From: Desulfobacula sp.
GTDB taxonomy: Bacteria > Desulfobacterota > Desulfobacteria > Desulfobacterales > Desulfobacteraceae
NCBI RefSeq assembly: GCF_021107415.1
Contig: NZ_JAIOSW010000454.1
Span: 1-24,971 of the forward strand
Direction: 5' to 3'
Length of the DNA stretch: 24,971 bases
Numbering within the stretch: the stretch's first letter is position 1; each line of letters begins with the position of its first letter. This document shows positions 1-8,247 of the stretch, in pieces. A model generated the notes under the pieces. It was not told the origin of the DNA and did no database searches. It saw nothing but the letters and a program-made list of their open reading frames with translations. The position numbers and the translations under genes were made by a program.

Positions 1-702
1 CTGGGCATCAGCAAAATTTCTGGCATTTATCTTAGCCTGTTCCTCTTCGGATTTTCCCTCAAAAAGAATTCTGCCGGCTGTATCAACAATGGTAACAAGT
101 TTTGGGGTTAAATCCTGGATGGCACTTGCCACCAAATGAGCAATAGCCGTAACCTTCTCTTTATCAAGATCAGAGATTAACTCCAATAAAATAGATGCGG
201 ACGGTTTTTTTATCTCTTCAACAAACACCGAATCTTTTGGCAGTACAATCATTACGCGAGCTGTTTTGACTTCATCAAAAGCACTGATGGTTCTGGCAAG
301 TTCTCCCTGGATCGCTCTATTTTTGTTAATCTTTTGAACAAACTCGGTGGTCCCGAACTCAGTCTTATCAAATATTTCAAACCCGACAACGCCACCTTTG
401 GGAATCCCCTCTTTTGCCATGGAAAGCCTGACATCATAAACGATAGCCTTTGGCACCATAATGGTAGTGCCATCCCCTGTGAGACGATAGGGTGTATTGG
501 ACTCTTTGAGTTTGTCAACGACCAATGCGGCATCATCTTTTGAAAGTCTGCTGTAAGCCGCCTTAAACTCAGTCTTGTTGGCCCAGACAAACAGTGTGGT
601 AAACCCTGCAACAAGAACCATTGCAAAAACGCCAAGAGCAATTTTCCTGGACATTGGCAGCTCTTTAAATGTCGTAATTATTCTTTCGATGACGGGATTC
701 AT
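1..702 (-). CDS. fliF: Flagellar MS-ring protein FliF (N-terminal part, cut by window edge)
   Basis: FliF forms the inner-membrane MS ring on which the flagellar rod and C ring are built. The frame is open for 234 codons from the ATG at 702 to the window edge, so the C-terminal half, with the second membrane segment and the FliG-binding tail, is outside. Seen directly: a short cytoplasmic start (MNPVIERI), one hydrophobic segment at about residues 20-40, then the secretin/YscJ-like periplasmic region with the family-typical stretches FDKTEFGTTEF, then ARVMIVLP, and PSASILLEL. A GGAG lies about 11 bases before the start. It follows fliE by 32 bases and is the fourth gene of the flgB-flgC-fliE-fliF run, so it is very probably transcribed from the sigma-54 promoter before flgB. 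The family call is firm; only the missing end is unknown. Confidence 0.95.
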   Translation of the reverse strand, partial: MNPVIERIITTFKELPMSRKIALGVFAMVLVAGFTTLFVWANKTEFKAAYSRLSKDDAALVVDKLKESNTPYRLTGDGTTIMVPKAIVYDVRLSMAKEGIPKGGVVGFEIFDKTEFGTTEFVQKINKNRAIQGELARTISAFDEVKTARVMIVLPKDSVFVEEIKKPSASILLELISDLDKEKVTAIAHLVASAIQDLTPKLVTIVDTAGRILFEGKSEEEQAKINARNFADAQ

Positions 703-734
703 AAACCTAACACTCCATTAAATCCATAATAATA

Positions 735-1025
735 TTATACCTGCATCCGCATGATTTCGTTATATGCGGTCATGGCCTTATTTCTGACCTGTGCAAGAAT
801 TTTCAAGGATGTTGAAGCCTTTCCAAGGGCCATCATCCCTTCATGAATACCCATTTCTCCCTGGATAACTTTTTCAATGGCATCATCTGCAATGTGCTGA
901 TTTGTATTCACATCTTTAATGGCCGCTTCGATTCTCCGGGCGAAATCAGTGTTACGCCTCGCTATTTTGTGGGTCAGAGGTTCAGTATTTAAAGAAATTT
1001 TATTGATACCCTTTATCCCAGTCAT
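735..1025 (-). CDS. fliE: Flagellar hook-basal body protein FliE
   Basis: FliE is the small adaptor that joins the MS ring to the proximal rod and is among the first substrates of the flagellar export gate. At 96 residues it has the usual family length. The C-terminal half shows the family pattern: a helix rich in M and G (GEMGIHEGMMALGKASTSLKI is split by conserved A/S positions) and the closing VRNKAMTAYNEIMRMQV. The ATG at 1025 has AGGAGGG about 8 bases upstream, which settles the start. It lies 16 bases after flgC and 32 before fliF, the standard flgB-flgC-fliE-fliF order, which alone would support the call. Nothing odd was seen. Confidence 0.95.
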   Translation of the reverse strand: MTGIKGINKISLNTEPLTHKIARRNTDFARRIEAAIKDVNTNQHIADDAIEKVIQGEMGIHEGMMALGKASTSLKILAQVRNKAMTAYNEIMRMQV

Positions 1026-1041
1026 AATGATTCCCTCCTAG

Positions 1042-1539
1042 TTACCTACCTATTTCAAGTGCTTTCAAAATCATATCCTTTGTGGCGGAAAGTGCAGTAA
1101 CACTGGCCTCGTAACTTCGTTTGGCCACCAACATGTCTGCAATTTCCGTCAAATGATCCACATTGGGCATTTTTACATAACCGGTATCAGGATCAGCATC
1201 AGGATGGGCTGGATTGTGAACCAGCCTGAAATCTTCCTGGGATCTGACAATCTGATCAACTCTTACCCCGGTACCCCTGCCTTCTTTTTTTTCAGAATCA
1301 AACTCAATGGGAGAAAGTTCTATTCCTGCCTGCTCTCTTTTTAATTGCTTTTTTTCAATAACACTTTTAAAGGAATCTATGTCATCCCCTTTAAAAACAA
1401 CCATTTTTCTTCTATAGGGTCCACCTTCTTTGCTTCTTGTCGTATCAACATTTGCAAGATTCTCTGCAATAATATTCATCTTGGTTCGATGGGCGGCAAG
1501 AGCGGTTCCGCTTATTTTAGATGCATTCAAAAGATCCAT
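1042..1539 (-). CDS. flgC: Flagellar basal-body rod protein FlgC
   Basis: FlgC is a proximal rod subunit exported through the flagellar type III gate. It is 165 residues long, slightly longer than the enterobacterial protein. The N terminus carries the rod/hook signature: an amphipathic helix followed by NIIAENLANVDTT at about residues 22-34. The C terminus carries the matching helix RSYEASVTALSATKDMILKAL. Both ends form the coiled-coil D0 domain of this family. The ribosome site AAGGAGG sits inside the last codons of flgB, whose stop lies 3 bases before the flgC ATG, so the two are probably translationally coupled. It lies within the operon that starts at the sigma-54 promoter near 2030. Confidence 0.95.
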   Translation of the reverse strand: MDLLNASKISGTALAAHRTKMNIIAENLANVDTTRSKEGGPYRRKMVVFKGDDIDSFKSVIEKKQLKREQAGIELSPIEFDSEKKEGRGTGVRVDQIVRSQEDFRLVHNPAHPDADPDTGYVKMPNVDHLTEIADMLVAKRSYEASVTALSATKDMILKALEIGR

Positions 1540-1542
1540 GGA

Positions 1543-1953
1543 TTATTTACCTCCTTCATCAATTGAATAATTCAGTATTTGCATTTTTCTCAATAACATT
1601 TCCGTTGTTGCACGATATTTAATATTGTTCTCCATAAGATTCATCATTTCCATATCAATATTCACGGAATCAAGGTGATAAATATCAACCTCTTCACTAT
1701 TCTTCCCCTTCATTGCAAACGAATTTTCATCATTTGCCGGCAAATGCTTATAATGAGTCCTGTCCAAAAAATCCGGTTCTTTTTCACCCATGGCCCGTTT
1801 GAGAGTTTTATTGAAATCAAGATCCATTGGCTTATACCCTATGGTATCCATATTGGCGATATTGCCTGCAATTAAATTATGCCGCTTGGCTGACACATCA
1901 AGTGACTTTCCAATCATCTTTAATGTGTGGCCAAAAATTCTAGAATCCGCCAT
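1543..1953 (-). CDS. flgB: Flagellar basal-body rod protein FlgB
   Basis: FlgB is the first proximal rod subunit. The signature RHNLIAGNIANMDTIGYKPMDLDF, shown here only in part as NLIAGNIANMDTIGY, is diagnostic. The C-terminal helix (NLMENNIKYRATTEMLLRKM) matches the rod D0 helix. The frame could also begin at a TTG at 1965, but the bases before the ATG at 1953 read GAGAGGG, a ribosome site that the TTG reading would consume. I therefore choose the ATG, giving 136 residues. It is the first gene of the flgB-flgC-fliE-fliF run, with a sigma-54 promoter about 70-85 bases upstream. Confidence 0.94.
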   Translation of the reverse strand: MADSRIFGHTLKMIGKSLDVSAKRHNLIAGNIANMDTIGYKPMDLDFNKTLKRAMGEKEPDFLDRTHYKHLPANDENSFAMKGKNSEEVDIYHLDSVNIDMEMMNLMENNIKYRATTEMLLRKMQILNYSIDEGGK

Positions 1954-2020
1954 TTTCCCTCTCAATATGAGTTAAAATTCAAGATAATATTAAATAAAAA
2001 TATTGTTACAATTACTATGA

Positions 2021-2039
2021 ATGCAATTTATATGCCTGG
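2021..2039 (-). promoter_or_regulatory. Sigma-54 promoter of the flgB operon
   Basis: On the minus strand the bases read AGGCATATAAATTGCAT: the -24 GG is at 2035-2036, exactly ten bases separate it from the -12 GC at 2023-2024, and the -12 box is a full TTGCA. Only the first T of the TGGCAC box and its sixth base deviate from consensus. The predicted start of transcription is near 2011, giving a leader of about 58 bases before the flgB ATG. The element begins 4 bases after the stop codon of the upstream sigma-54 activator gene, which is the obvious candidate activator. Spacing and core bases are seen; use is inferred. Confidence 0.8.
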
Positions 2040-2042
2040 AAC

Positions 2043-3410
2043 TTAAATCAGTTTTTTTTCTTTATACTCGTTGAGTTTATTTCGAAGGGTCCGAACGCTG
2101 ATACCCAGAATTTTTGCAGCATGGGTTCTGTTACCCTCTGTTTGATCAAGGGTTTTAAAAATCATTTTCTGTTCCATATCTTTTAGTGAACTGGGACCAG
2201 GCCCAAAACCTTGATCAGCGACCGGGTCCGGCAGATCACCCGTTGATTCAACCCCGTCCATCAAGAGATCATTAGGTTCGATCAGATCAGAATCTGCAAG
2301 AAGGACTGCTCTATGAATAATATTTTCAAGTTCTCGCACATTCCCCGGGAAGGGATGGTGATTCAGGAAAGATATTGCTTTACTTGTCAAGCCTTTGACA
2401 TGACGGCCGTCAATTTTACAATATTTTTGAATAAAAAATTTACATAATATTTCAAGGTCCCCCCTGCGGTCTCTTAAAGGAGGGATGACGATGGGAATGG
2501 TATTGAGTCTATAAAAAAGGTCTTCTCTGAAATCACCTTTTTCTACGGCCTCTTTTGCATCGCGATTTGTTGTGGTAATCACCCGGACATCCACATCAAA
2601 CGGCTCGGTTCCCCCCACACGGTCCACGACTTTTTCCTGAAGGACCCTCAACAATTTTGCCTGAAGGTGAAATTGCATTTCAGTAATTTCATCCAGAAAT
2701 AAAGTGCCTTTATGTGCCAATTCAAATTTGCCTGTTTTTCTATATATAGCACCGGTGAATGCACCTTTTTCATGTCCGAAAAGTTCACTTTCCAAAAGAT
2801 TTTCAGGCAATGCAGCACAGTTTACTGCAACAAACGCTCTATCACATCTGTCACTCTTTTCATGGATATATTTTGCAAACAATTCTTTTCCCGTACCACT
2901 CTCGCCCTGTATAAATACGGAAGCACTTGAATTGGCAACTCGTGAGACAAGTGTTAACAGGTTTTGAATACCTTTATACCGGGTAATGATTTTAACCTTT
3001 TTACGCCGTGAAGAAGACACCTTTTTGGATGGGGCTTTTTGTTTTGATACCAACAATGCTCTTTTGGCACTCAGCTCGAGCTGTTCCATTTCAACCGGTT
3101 TGATCAAATAATCTAAAGCACCAAGCTTCATCAGAGTTACAGCATGCTCAACAACAGGCTCTGCCGTCAAAATAATCGTCTGGCATAAAATTTTAGCTTC
3201 ATTAACTTTTTTCAGGAACTCAATAGCAGAAAATCCGGGTGTTGCGATATCGGCAATTACCATATCCGGTTTTTTTTCAATAAGATATGAAAGGGCCTCA
3301 GACCCATCAGGAGTCGTGTCTACCAAAAAGCCAAGATCCTTAAAAAACCGGGTATATTCCATTCTCTCCGTAGGATTTTCAAGTATAATAAAAATTCTAT
3401 GTCCCGGCAT
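2043..3410 (-). CDS. Sigma-54-dependent response regulator (FlgR/FleR-like, NtrC family)
   Basis: Three-domain activator of sigma-54 promoters. The receiver domain (about 1-120) has D54 as candidate phosphorylation site, T82 and K104, but the usual acidic pair at the end of the first strand is replaced by E11-N12. The AAA+ domain (about 140-375) has Walker A GESGTGKE at 169-176, the sigma-54 contact loop GAFTGA at 216-221 and Walker B LFLDEI at 237-242. A Fis-type helix-turn-helix closes the protein (about 420-451). It follows the exported TPR gene by 23 bases and is followed at once by the flgB sigma-54 promoter, so it is most likely the flagellar late-gene activator. AGGAGG lies unusually far (19 bases) from the ATG at 3410, and no nearer in-frame start exists. 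No kinase gene is adjacent. Confidence 0.9.
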   Translation of the reverse strand: MPGHRIFIILENPTERMEYTRFFKDLGFLVDTTPDGSEALSYLIEKKPDMVIADIATPGFSAIEFLKKVNEAKILCQTIILTAEPVVEHAVTLMKLGALDYLIKPVEMEQLELSAKRALLVSKQKAPSKKVSSSRRKKVKIITRYKGIQNLLTLVSRVANSSASVFIQGESGTGKELFAKYIHEKSDRCDRAFVAVNCAALPENLLESELFGHEKGAFTGAIYRKTGKFELAHKGTLFLDEITEMQFHLQAKLLRVLQEKVVDRVGGTEPFDVDVRVITTTNRDAKEAVEKGDFREDLFYRLNTIPIVIPPLRDRRGDLEILCKFFIQKYCKIDGRHVKGLTSKAISFLNHHPFPGNVRELENIIHRAVLLADSDLIEPNDLLMDGVESTGDLPDPVADQGFGPGPSSLKDMEQKMIFKTLDQTEGNRTHAAKILGISVRTLRNKLNEYKEKKLI

Positions 3411-3433
3411 ATTTTGTTTGTTTCCCTGACCTC

Positions 3434-6055
3434 CTAAGAGCTTTGAACCATTTGTGCCAACTCAAACGTATTCAGCCGTTGCTGGGCAAGCCTTGCCCAT
3501 ACTGAATCATATGATACAACCACCTGCCTGAAGGCCTTTTTGGCTTTTGGAATAATATTCCCCTTTTGATATGCATCCCCAAGCAAAAATCCAAGGTTTG
3601 CCTTTTCCCGATCATTTTTTGAAAAACTTAATGCTTTAAAATAAGAATCCGCAGCTTTTATATATTTCTTAAGAGCTGTATATGTCCGCCCCAGTTCTTT
3701 ATAAGTATCGGTTAAAACTTCATAATTTTCACCCGATGCCAGCGCAATCTCTTTTATGGCTTTCTCGCGAAAATTTGAAGCAGTCTTCATATCCCCTTTT
3801 TTTTCATACACGGTTGAATGCAAAATTAGAATTTTTCCTTTCTCAAGAAGACTCTTTGATATTTTGTATGCGTCATCAAACTTTGCAGAAGACAATTTAT
3901 ATTTTTTCTTCTCAAGATAAATATCTCCTGCTCGTGACAGCGCTTCCACCCGATGCCTGCTTTTAGGAAACCGCTTTGAAAATGCATTAAATAATTTTAA
4001 CGCATCATCATTCCGACCGGACTCATCCATGGCTACACCCAATCCGAAAAGCAATTGGGATGATCTTGAAGATCTTTTATATTGTTTGTATGCATTAATC
4101 AAATGATTAAATGATTCTTCATATAATTTTGCCCGAAGATATGCAAGCCCGACGGTATAAGCAATTTTTCTGCTTCCCATTCTGTCAATTCTTTCGTGTT
4201 CAAGTTCATATCTGTTCAATACCTTTGTATATTCATCTGATTTTAACTGTTTTTTAAACAAGGCTTCATAGGCTCTTTGCATCAGCTTAACCGCCTCATA
4301 CCGTAAGCCTCTGGGGTGTGTCGATAATAAATCCTCTATCTCTTTAATGCATTTATTGTATTCACCATTTGCCTGATAAATCTCTGCCAGACGCATCATG
4401 GCGATTCTGGCAAATTTATTTTCAGGAAATTTATTCTTGATCATTTCATAAATATCAATTTTTTCCTGGTCTTTGGTAAGATACCGCGCAATCCCTATAG
4501 AGCTTGCGATATATCCTTCGGAATCAGGAAATTTTTCTCTGACCAGTTCATAGAGTTTAATGGCTTTTTCATGATTATTTTCCATGCCATAAGTATCACC
4601 TATTTTACTTAAAATAACATCCCGGCCTTCAATCTGCGGGAATAAATTTAATACGCGGATCAGGGTTTGTCTTGCAGCTTTGCTTTGTCCAATCTCAAAA
4701 TTGGCATTTCCAATGTGGAGCAATAATTCATGGGAGGCATAAACCTTTTTAGGATTTGATTGAACAACATAATTTAAAACCATTAATGAATCCCGGTACT
4801 GTCTTTTCTTAAAAAGGGCTTTCCCGTACCCAATACCGGCATCCGGTATATAATTGTTCTCTGCCGTATCTTCAAAAACCTGTTTATAATACCTTAATGC
4901 TTTATCCGGATAACCTTGCCGGTCATATATATCTGCCAGATGATACATGATCTCAGAAAGTCCTGAGTACTCGGGATAACCTTGCTTGACAATATTAAAA
5001 TATCCCTGGGCCGCAGACAAATTATTCAATTTTTTATGAATCATCCCAATGGCCGAGTATCCATATGGGAGTAAGGATGATTTAGGATAGGATACCAATG
5101 CATCCTGAAACAAACGCTGTGCCTTCAACAATTGAGCAAAATTTTCTTTTTCCACACTTTTATAAAATGCATAGGCCCTTAAAAAATATCCTTGCTCAAG
5201 ACAGGTAAAATTTTCCTGAAAAATATATTGATCCAGAACCTCAAACGCCTCCCTGTACAAATCCTTTTTTAAAAGAAGTATCGAATTGGTGATCTGTTTT
5301 GAATCGCACTGGGACCCGTCAATTGTACGGATAAGATCACTGATATCCCCTTTGTACTTGCTTTGCTCTCTTTTGGGTGGGATATAGGCAGGTGTTACAA
5401 TTTTGACAGATTGATTTGATGGTATTTTATTGGTTGGTTTTGATATTTCAGGTATTGGGAGGGGTTGAGTTTTTTCAATCTTTTTCTCTTCTTGAAAAAG
5501 CGCTTTTTCTATTACTTTTACGGGTTTTGCCCTAACTTCTTTGACAGCTTCTTTTTCTTGTTTTTTGATCGATTTTGGAGCAGTGTCTTTTTTTTCAGGC
5601 TGTGAGGGAAAATTTTTCGGAATGGATACGGCTTTCTCTTGTTTTTTTTCAAGGTTAATAGTAAAGCTTGAATCCGATTTATTGAACCGGGATTGAATAA
5701 CGCCATAAGGGCGGTGGCTGCTTAAAATAACAGCAATCACATTGCCCTGCAAATGTTCTACGGCAACATGCTTAATTACTGAGTTTTCTTTCCCCAATAT
5801 CCTGAAACCTTTTTCTAATTTTACATTTTTCAATGCAACCAGAAGTTCTTTTTTTTCAACCTGAATGACTTTAACAGGGATGTTTTGTGTCACAAACAAT
5901 TTTACAGACAAAGGATCATGTTGAATTTGAATTTTCTTCATCACTGCCTGCTCTGCCAATGCAGTATGCGGTAGAAAACAGAATACAAAAATTGATATGA
6001 CCAGGACTTGCCATAAGTTAAAACCATTACTTAATTTGTAGTTTGATTCACTCAT
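3434..6055 (-). CDS. Exported TPR-repeat protein with an AMIN-like N-terminal domain
   Basis: A large (873-residue) protein of unassigned function. Seen: a charged start, a hydrophobic segment at about 13-34 ending in TALA (signal peptide, cleavage after residue 34, or a membrane anchor); a beta-rich region at about 40-136 resembling AMIN-type domains; a Lys/Pro/Glu-rich low-complexity linker at about 137-235; then helical repeats to the C terminus (about 255-865) with the TPR spacing and A/G/Y positions, for example YHLADIYDRQGYPDKALRYY. It probably acts in the periplasm as a scaffold, reaching the wall through the linker. It shares a transcript with the downstream activator (23-base gap), and a sigma-54 promoter lies about 80-90 bases upstream. 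The context suggests a role in flagellar assembly or in sensing it, but no function is known to me. Confidence 0.8.
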   Translation of the reverse strand: MSESNYKLSNGFNLWQVLVISIFVFCFLPHTALAEQAVMKKIQIQHDPLSVKLFVTQNIPVKVIQVEKKELLVALKNVKLEKGFRILGKENSVIKHVAVEHLQGNVIAVILSSHRPYGVIQSRFNKSDSSFTINLEKKQEKAVSIPKNFPSQPEKKDTAPKSIKKQEKEAVKEVRAKPVKVIEKALFQEEKKIEKTQPLPIPEISKPTNKIPSNQSVKIVTPAYIPPKREQSKYKGDISDLIRTIDGSQCDSKQITNSILLLKKDLYREAFEVLDQYIFQENFTCLEQGYFLRAYAFYKSVEKENFAQLLKAQRLFQDALVSYPKSSLLPYGYSAIGMIHKKLNNLSAAQGYFNIVKQGYPEYSGLSEIMYHLADIYDRQGYPDKALRYYKQVFEDTAENNYIPDAGIGYGKALFKKRQYRDSLMVLNYVVQSNPKKVYASHELLLHIGNANFEIGQSKAARQTLIRVLNLFPQIEGRDVILSKIGDTYGMENNHEKAIKLYELVREKFPDSEGYIASSIGIARYLTKDQEKIDIYEMIKNKFPENKFARIAMMRLAEIYQANGEYNKCIKEIEDLLSTHPRGLRYEAVKLMQRAYEALFKKQLKSDEYTKVLNRYELEHERIDRMGSRKIAYTVGLAYLRAKLYEESFNHLINAYKQYKRSSRSSQLLFGLGVAMDESGRNDDALKLFNAFSKRFPKSRHRVEALSRAGDIYLEKKKYKLSSAKFDDAYKISKSLLEKGKILILHSTVYEKKGDMKTASNFREKAIKEIALASGENYEVLTDTYKELGRTYTALKKYIKAADSYFKALSFSKNDREKANLGFLLGDAYQKGNIIPKAKKAFRQVVVSYDSVWARLAQQRLNTFELAQMVQSS

Positions 6056-6080
6056 AACCTTTACTTTGTTTTATGGATTT

Positions 6081-6152
6081 ATACCATTTCAAAATACCAT
6101 ATCATGCCACATCTTACCATATCTTAGCATTAAGCAAATAGTATGCCATATC
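6081..6152. repeat. Five copies of a 10-bp element around the sigma-54 promoter
   Basis: Plus-strand copies are ATACCATTTC (6081-6090), ATACCATATC (6094-6103), ATGCCACATC (6104-6113), TTACCATATC (6114-6123) and ATGCCATATC (6143-6152). Three are exactly head to tail at a 10-bp period, close to one helical turn, and the last overlaps the -24 box. They lie mostly in the transcribed leader. This could be a regulator-binding array or a leader-RNA feature; which one cannot be told from sequence alone. Confidence 0.6.
6132..6149 (-). promoter_or_regulatory. Sigma-54 promoter of the TPR/response-regulator pair
   Basis: The minus strand reads TGGCATACTATTTGCTT: -24 GG at 6146-6147, ten bases, -12 GC at 6134-6135, with TGGCA and TTGCT both matching consensus. 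The predicted transcription start near 6122 leaves a leader of about 66 bases before the ATG at 6055. The gene directly upstream (6272-7330) encodes a sigma-54 activator. Core bases and spacing are seen; activity is inferred. Confidence 0.82.
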
Positions 6153-6271
6153 ACGGCTATTTATATTTATAATAACAGATCAAATCAAGGAATTAAAGCA
6201 ATGGTTCACGATAAACTAATTTTACGAGCGACTGGGTATTGAATGCAGATGATCAGGAGGCAATAAAAATG

Positions 6272-7330
6272 TCAAAAAAATGGCGTTTCTCTTTCCGGTT
6301 CAATATTCATCTTTTTTATTTTTTCCACAAGAGTGGTTCTATTCATTTTCAAAACCTGTGCCGCTCTTGCTTTAACCCACCCGGTTTCATTCAAGGCATG
6401 AAGTATCAAGGATCTTTGATATTGATCCACAGCTTGATTAAATCCAATCCCATTATTAAAGACAGATACCACAGAGATAGATGTGCTTTGGAAAGAATTA
6501 GCAATAATATTTTCCGGCAAATCATAAGGCTCAATTGTTTGATCTTCAACCAGGACGGATACTCTTTCGATTAAATTTTCAAGTTCCCGGATATTTCCGG
6601 GCCAGTCATAACGAAGCAAAGCTTGTTTGGCTTTTTCGGAAAAAATTTTAATCTGATAGCCATTCATCCTTTTAGTCAGATTGTTTTGAAAATGATCCGC
6701 TAATAAGAGGATATCCTCTTTTCGTTCACGCAAGGGCGGAATATGAATGGGAATAACATGAAGACGGTAATAAAGGTCTTCTCTGAATAATCCATCTGCA
6801 ATTGCTACAGGCAGATCTTTGTTTGTTGCTGAAATCACCCTGATATCCACCTTGATGGTAGATGTTCCACCCACACGCTCAAACTGTCTTTCCTGGATTG
6901 CTCTTAATAATTTGACCTGTAAATCAGGACTCATGTCCCCGATTTCATCCAGAAAAATCGTTCCCTGATCTGCAATTTCAAATCGTCCGATCCTGGGACG
7001 ATGGGCACCTGTGAAAGCCCCTTTTTCATGTCCGAACAATTCACTTTCAAGCAGTTCACCGGGGATAGCACCGCAATTGATTACGACCATGGGACCATCC
7101 CGCCTTGAACTATTTCTATGAATGACTCTTGCTATCAATTCTTTACCCGTACCGCTTTCCCCGGTAATCAGAACGGAAGAATCGAATTTTGATACCTTTC
7201 TTGCGGTATCAAGCACTGTTATCAACCCTTTGCTGTCACCGGCTATCCCCACCCGGTCAAAACCTGTCCCTTTGAATTCCGTGACTATCCCCGGTTCATT
7301 TTTTGCAACGGTTGTCGGGGCAATTATCAT
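6272..7330 (-). CDS. Sigma-54-dependent activator without receiver domain (FleQ/FlrA-like)
   Basis: A 352-residue activator consisting almost only of the AAA+ core and a DNA-binding end. Walker A GESGTGKE is at 57-64, GAFTGA at 104-109, Walker B TIFLDEI at 124-130, an arginine-finger type stretch FREDLYYRL near 200, and a Fis-type helix-turn-helix at about 310-344 ([18 protein letters not shown]). The roughly 50-residue N terminus is too short for the FleQ or receiver domain found in most relatives. Its ATG overlaps the cheY stop as ATGA, so translation is coupled to CheY. It lies just upstream of the sigma-54 promoter for the TPR gene, so I infer it is the top regulator of this flagellar cluster. 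The family is firm; the FleQ/FlrA role is inferred. Confidence 0.88.
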   Translation of the reverse strand: MIIAPTTVAKNEPGIVTEFKGTGFDRVGIAGDSKGLITVLDTARKVSKFDSSVLITGESGTGKELIARVIHRNSSRRDGPMVVINCGAIPGELLESELFGHEKGAFTGAHRPRIGRFEIADQGTIFLDEIGDMSPDLQVKLLRAIQERQFERVGGTSTIKVDIRVISATNKDLPVAIADGLFREDLYYRLHVIPIHIPPLRERKEDILLLADHFQNNLTKRMNGYQIKIFSEKAKQALLRYDWPGNIRELENLIERVSVLVEDQTIEPYDLPENIIANSFQSTSISVVSVFNNGIGFNQAVDQYQRSLILHALNETGWVKARAAQVLKMNRTTLVEKIKKMNIEPERETPFF

Positions 7331-7707
7331 CTTAAAATCTTTTCAAGCTTGTCAGAAATCGCTTCAGCAGTAAACGGCTTGACAACATAATTTGAAACAC
7401 CTGCCTGAACAGCCTCTATAACATTTTGTTTTTGAGCTTCAGCCGTAACCATTAAAAAAGGAGTGCCTTTATAAGTATCACTTGCGCGGACTTTCTTTAG
7501 AAGCTCAAGACCGGTCATTTTAGGCATATTCCAATCTGATATGATCAGGTCAATACTCTGCCCTTCCAGTACTTCCCAGGCAGTTGTACCATCATCAGCT
7601 TCCACAAGATTTTTAAAACCAAGCTGTTTTAAAATATTCTTAAGAATACGGCGCATGGTAGCAAAATCGTCAACAATCAAAATCTTGATGGATGTGTCCA
7701 TTGCCAC
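7327..7707 (-). CDS. cheY: Chemotaxis response regulator CheY
   Basis: A single receiver domain of 126 residues, the size of CheY, which when phosphorylated binds the flagellar switch. All active-site residues are present: D13-D14, the phospho-acceptor D58 in SDWNMP, T88, the switch aromatic Y107 and K110. [12 protein letters not shown] after the acidic pair is typical of CheY. The start is a GTG at 7707 with AGGAGG 5 bases before it; an ATG two codons in (7701) is the alternative. The stop overlaps the start of the sigma-54 activator by four bases, and CheX lies 30 bases upstream, so these belong to one transcript. It could equally serve as the detached receiver of that activator. Confidence 0.92.
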   Translation of the reverse strand: MAMDTSIKILIVDDFATMRRILKNILKQLGFKNLVEADDGTTAWEVLEGQSIDLIISDWNMPKMTGLELLKKVRASDTYKGTPFLMVTAEAQKQNVIEAVQAGVSNYVVKPFTAEAISDKLEKILR

Positions 7708-7737
7708 ATTTTCCTCCTTCTAATTAAAACGGACTTT

Positions 7738-8199
7738 CTATCTTTCAAAACAGACCTCAATTGTAAAATCTCCATTGTCGGTATTAAAGGGGATAGCAAT
7801 CTTAGGTCCGTTGGTAAAGTGCATGATACTATGATTTTTTCCGGTTACAACTGAAGGAATGGCTGCTTTAAATACCTTTCCCATCTCTTCCAGCTCCCGT
7901 CTTGCCTGACCGGAAATCATGTTTGTCAGCTCTCCTACCGCATCCGCTATCTCATTATTCAGTTCACTCATGGTTTCGCCAAACATATTGGAGACTACTG
8001 CCAGAATACATTTCTCTTCAAATGTTACGGCTATTGTACCGTTAGCCACCCCTGTAAGCCCTAAAATTCCCGACACATCACCAATTGCAATATTATCTTT
8101 TTTAACATATGGTTGACCCGCATTAACCGTCATAAATGCCATGGTTTCCAAAACATTAATGGTGGCATTAATAAAAGGATTTATAAGCTTAACATCCAT
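7738..8199 (-). CDS. cheX: CheX-type CheY-phosphate phosphatase
   Basis: A 153-residue protein of the CheC/CheX/FliY group, which dephosphorylate CheY-P. The catalytic helix is visible as DAVGELTNMISG with E90 and N93 in the E-x2-N spacing and a proline (P115) downstream, as in the family motif. A single such motif and the length favour CheX over CheC, which usually has two. The ATG at 8199 has AAGGG about 8 bases upstream. The immediate neighbour is cheY, 30 bases downstream, its expected substrate. Confidence 0.88.
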   Translation of the reverse strand: MDVKLINPFINATINVLETMAFMTVNAGQPYVKKDNIAIGDVSGILGLTGVANGTIAVTFEEKCILAVVSNMFGETMSELNNEIADAVGELTNMISGQARRELEEMGKVFKAAIPSVVTGKNHSIMHFTNGPKIAIPFNTDNGDFTIEVCFER

Positions 8200-8247
8200 G
8201 ATACATCCCTTTTACCCTTTTCATAGTGTATAGCATTAAACCAAGGC

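Noticed and set aside
252..641. 129-codon minus-strand frame in the fliF region
   Set aside because: It is out of frame with the clear FliF reading that starts at 702 and runs to the window edge.
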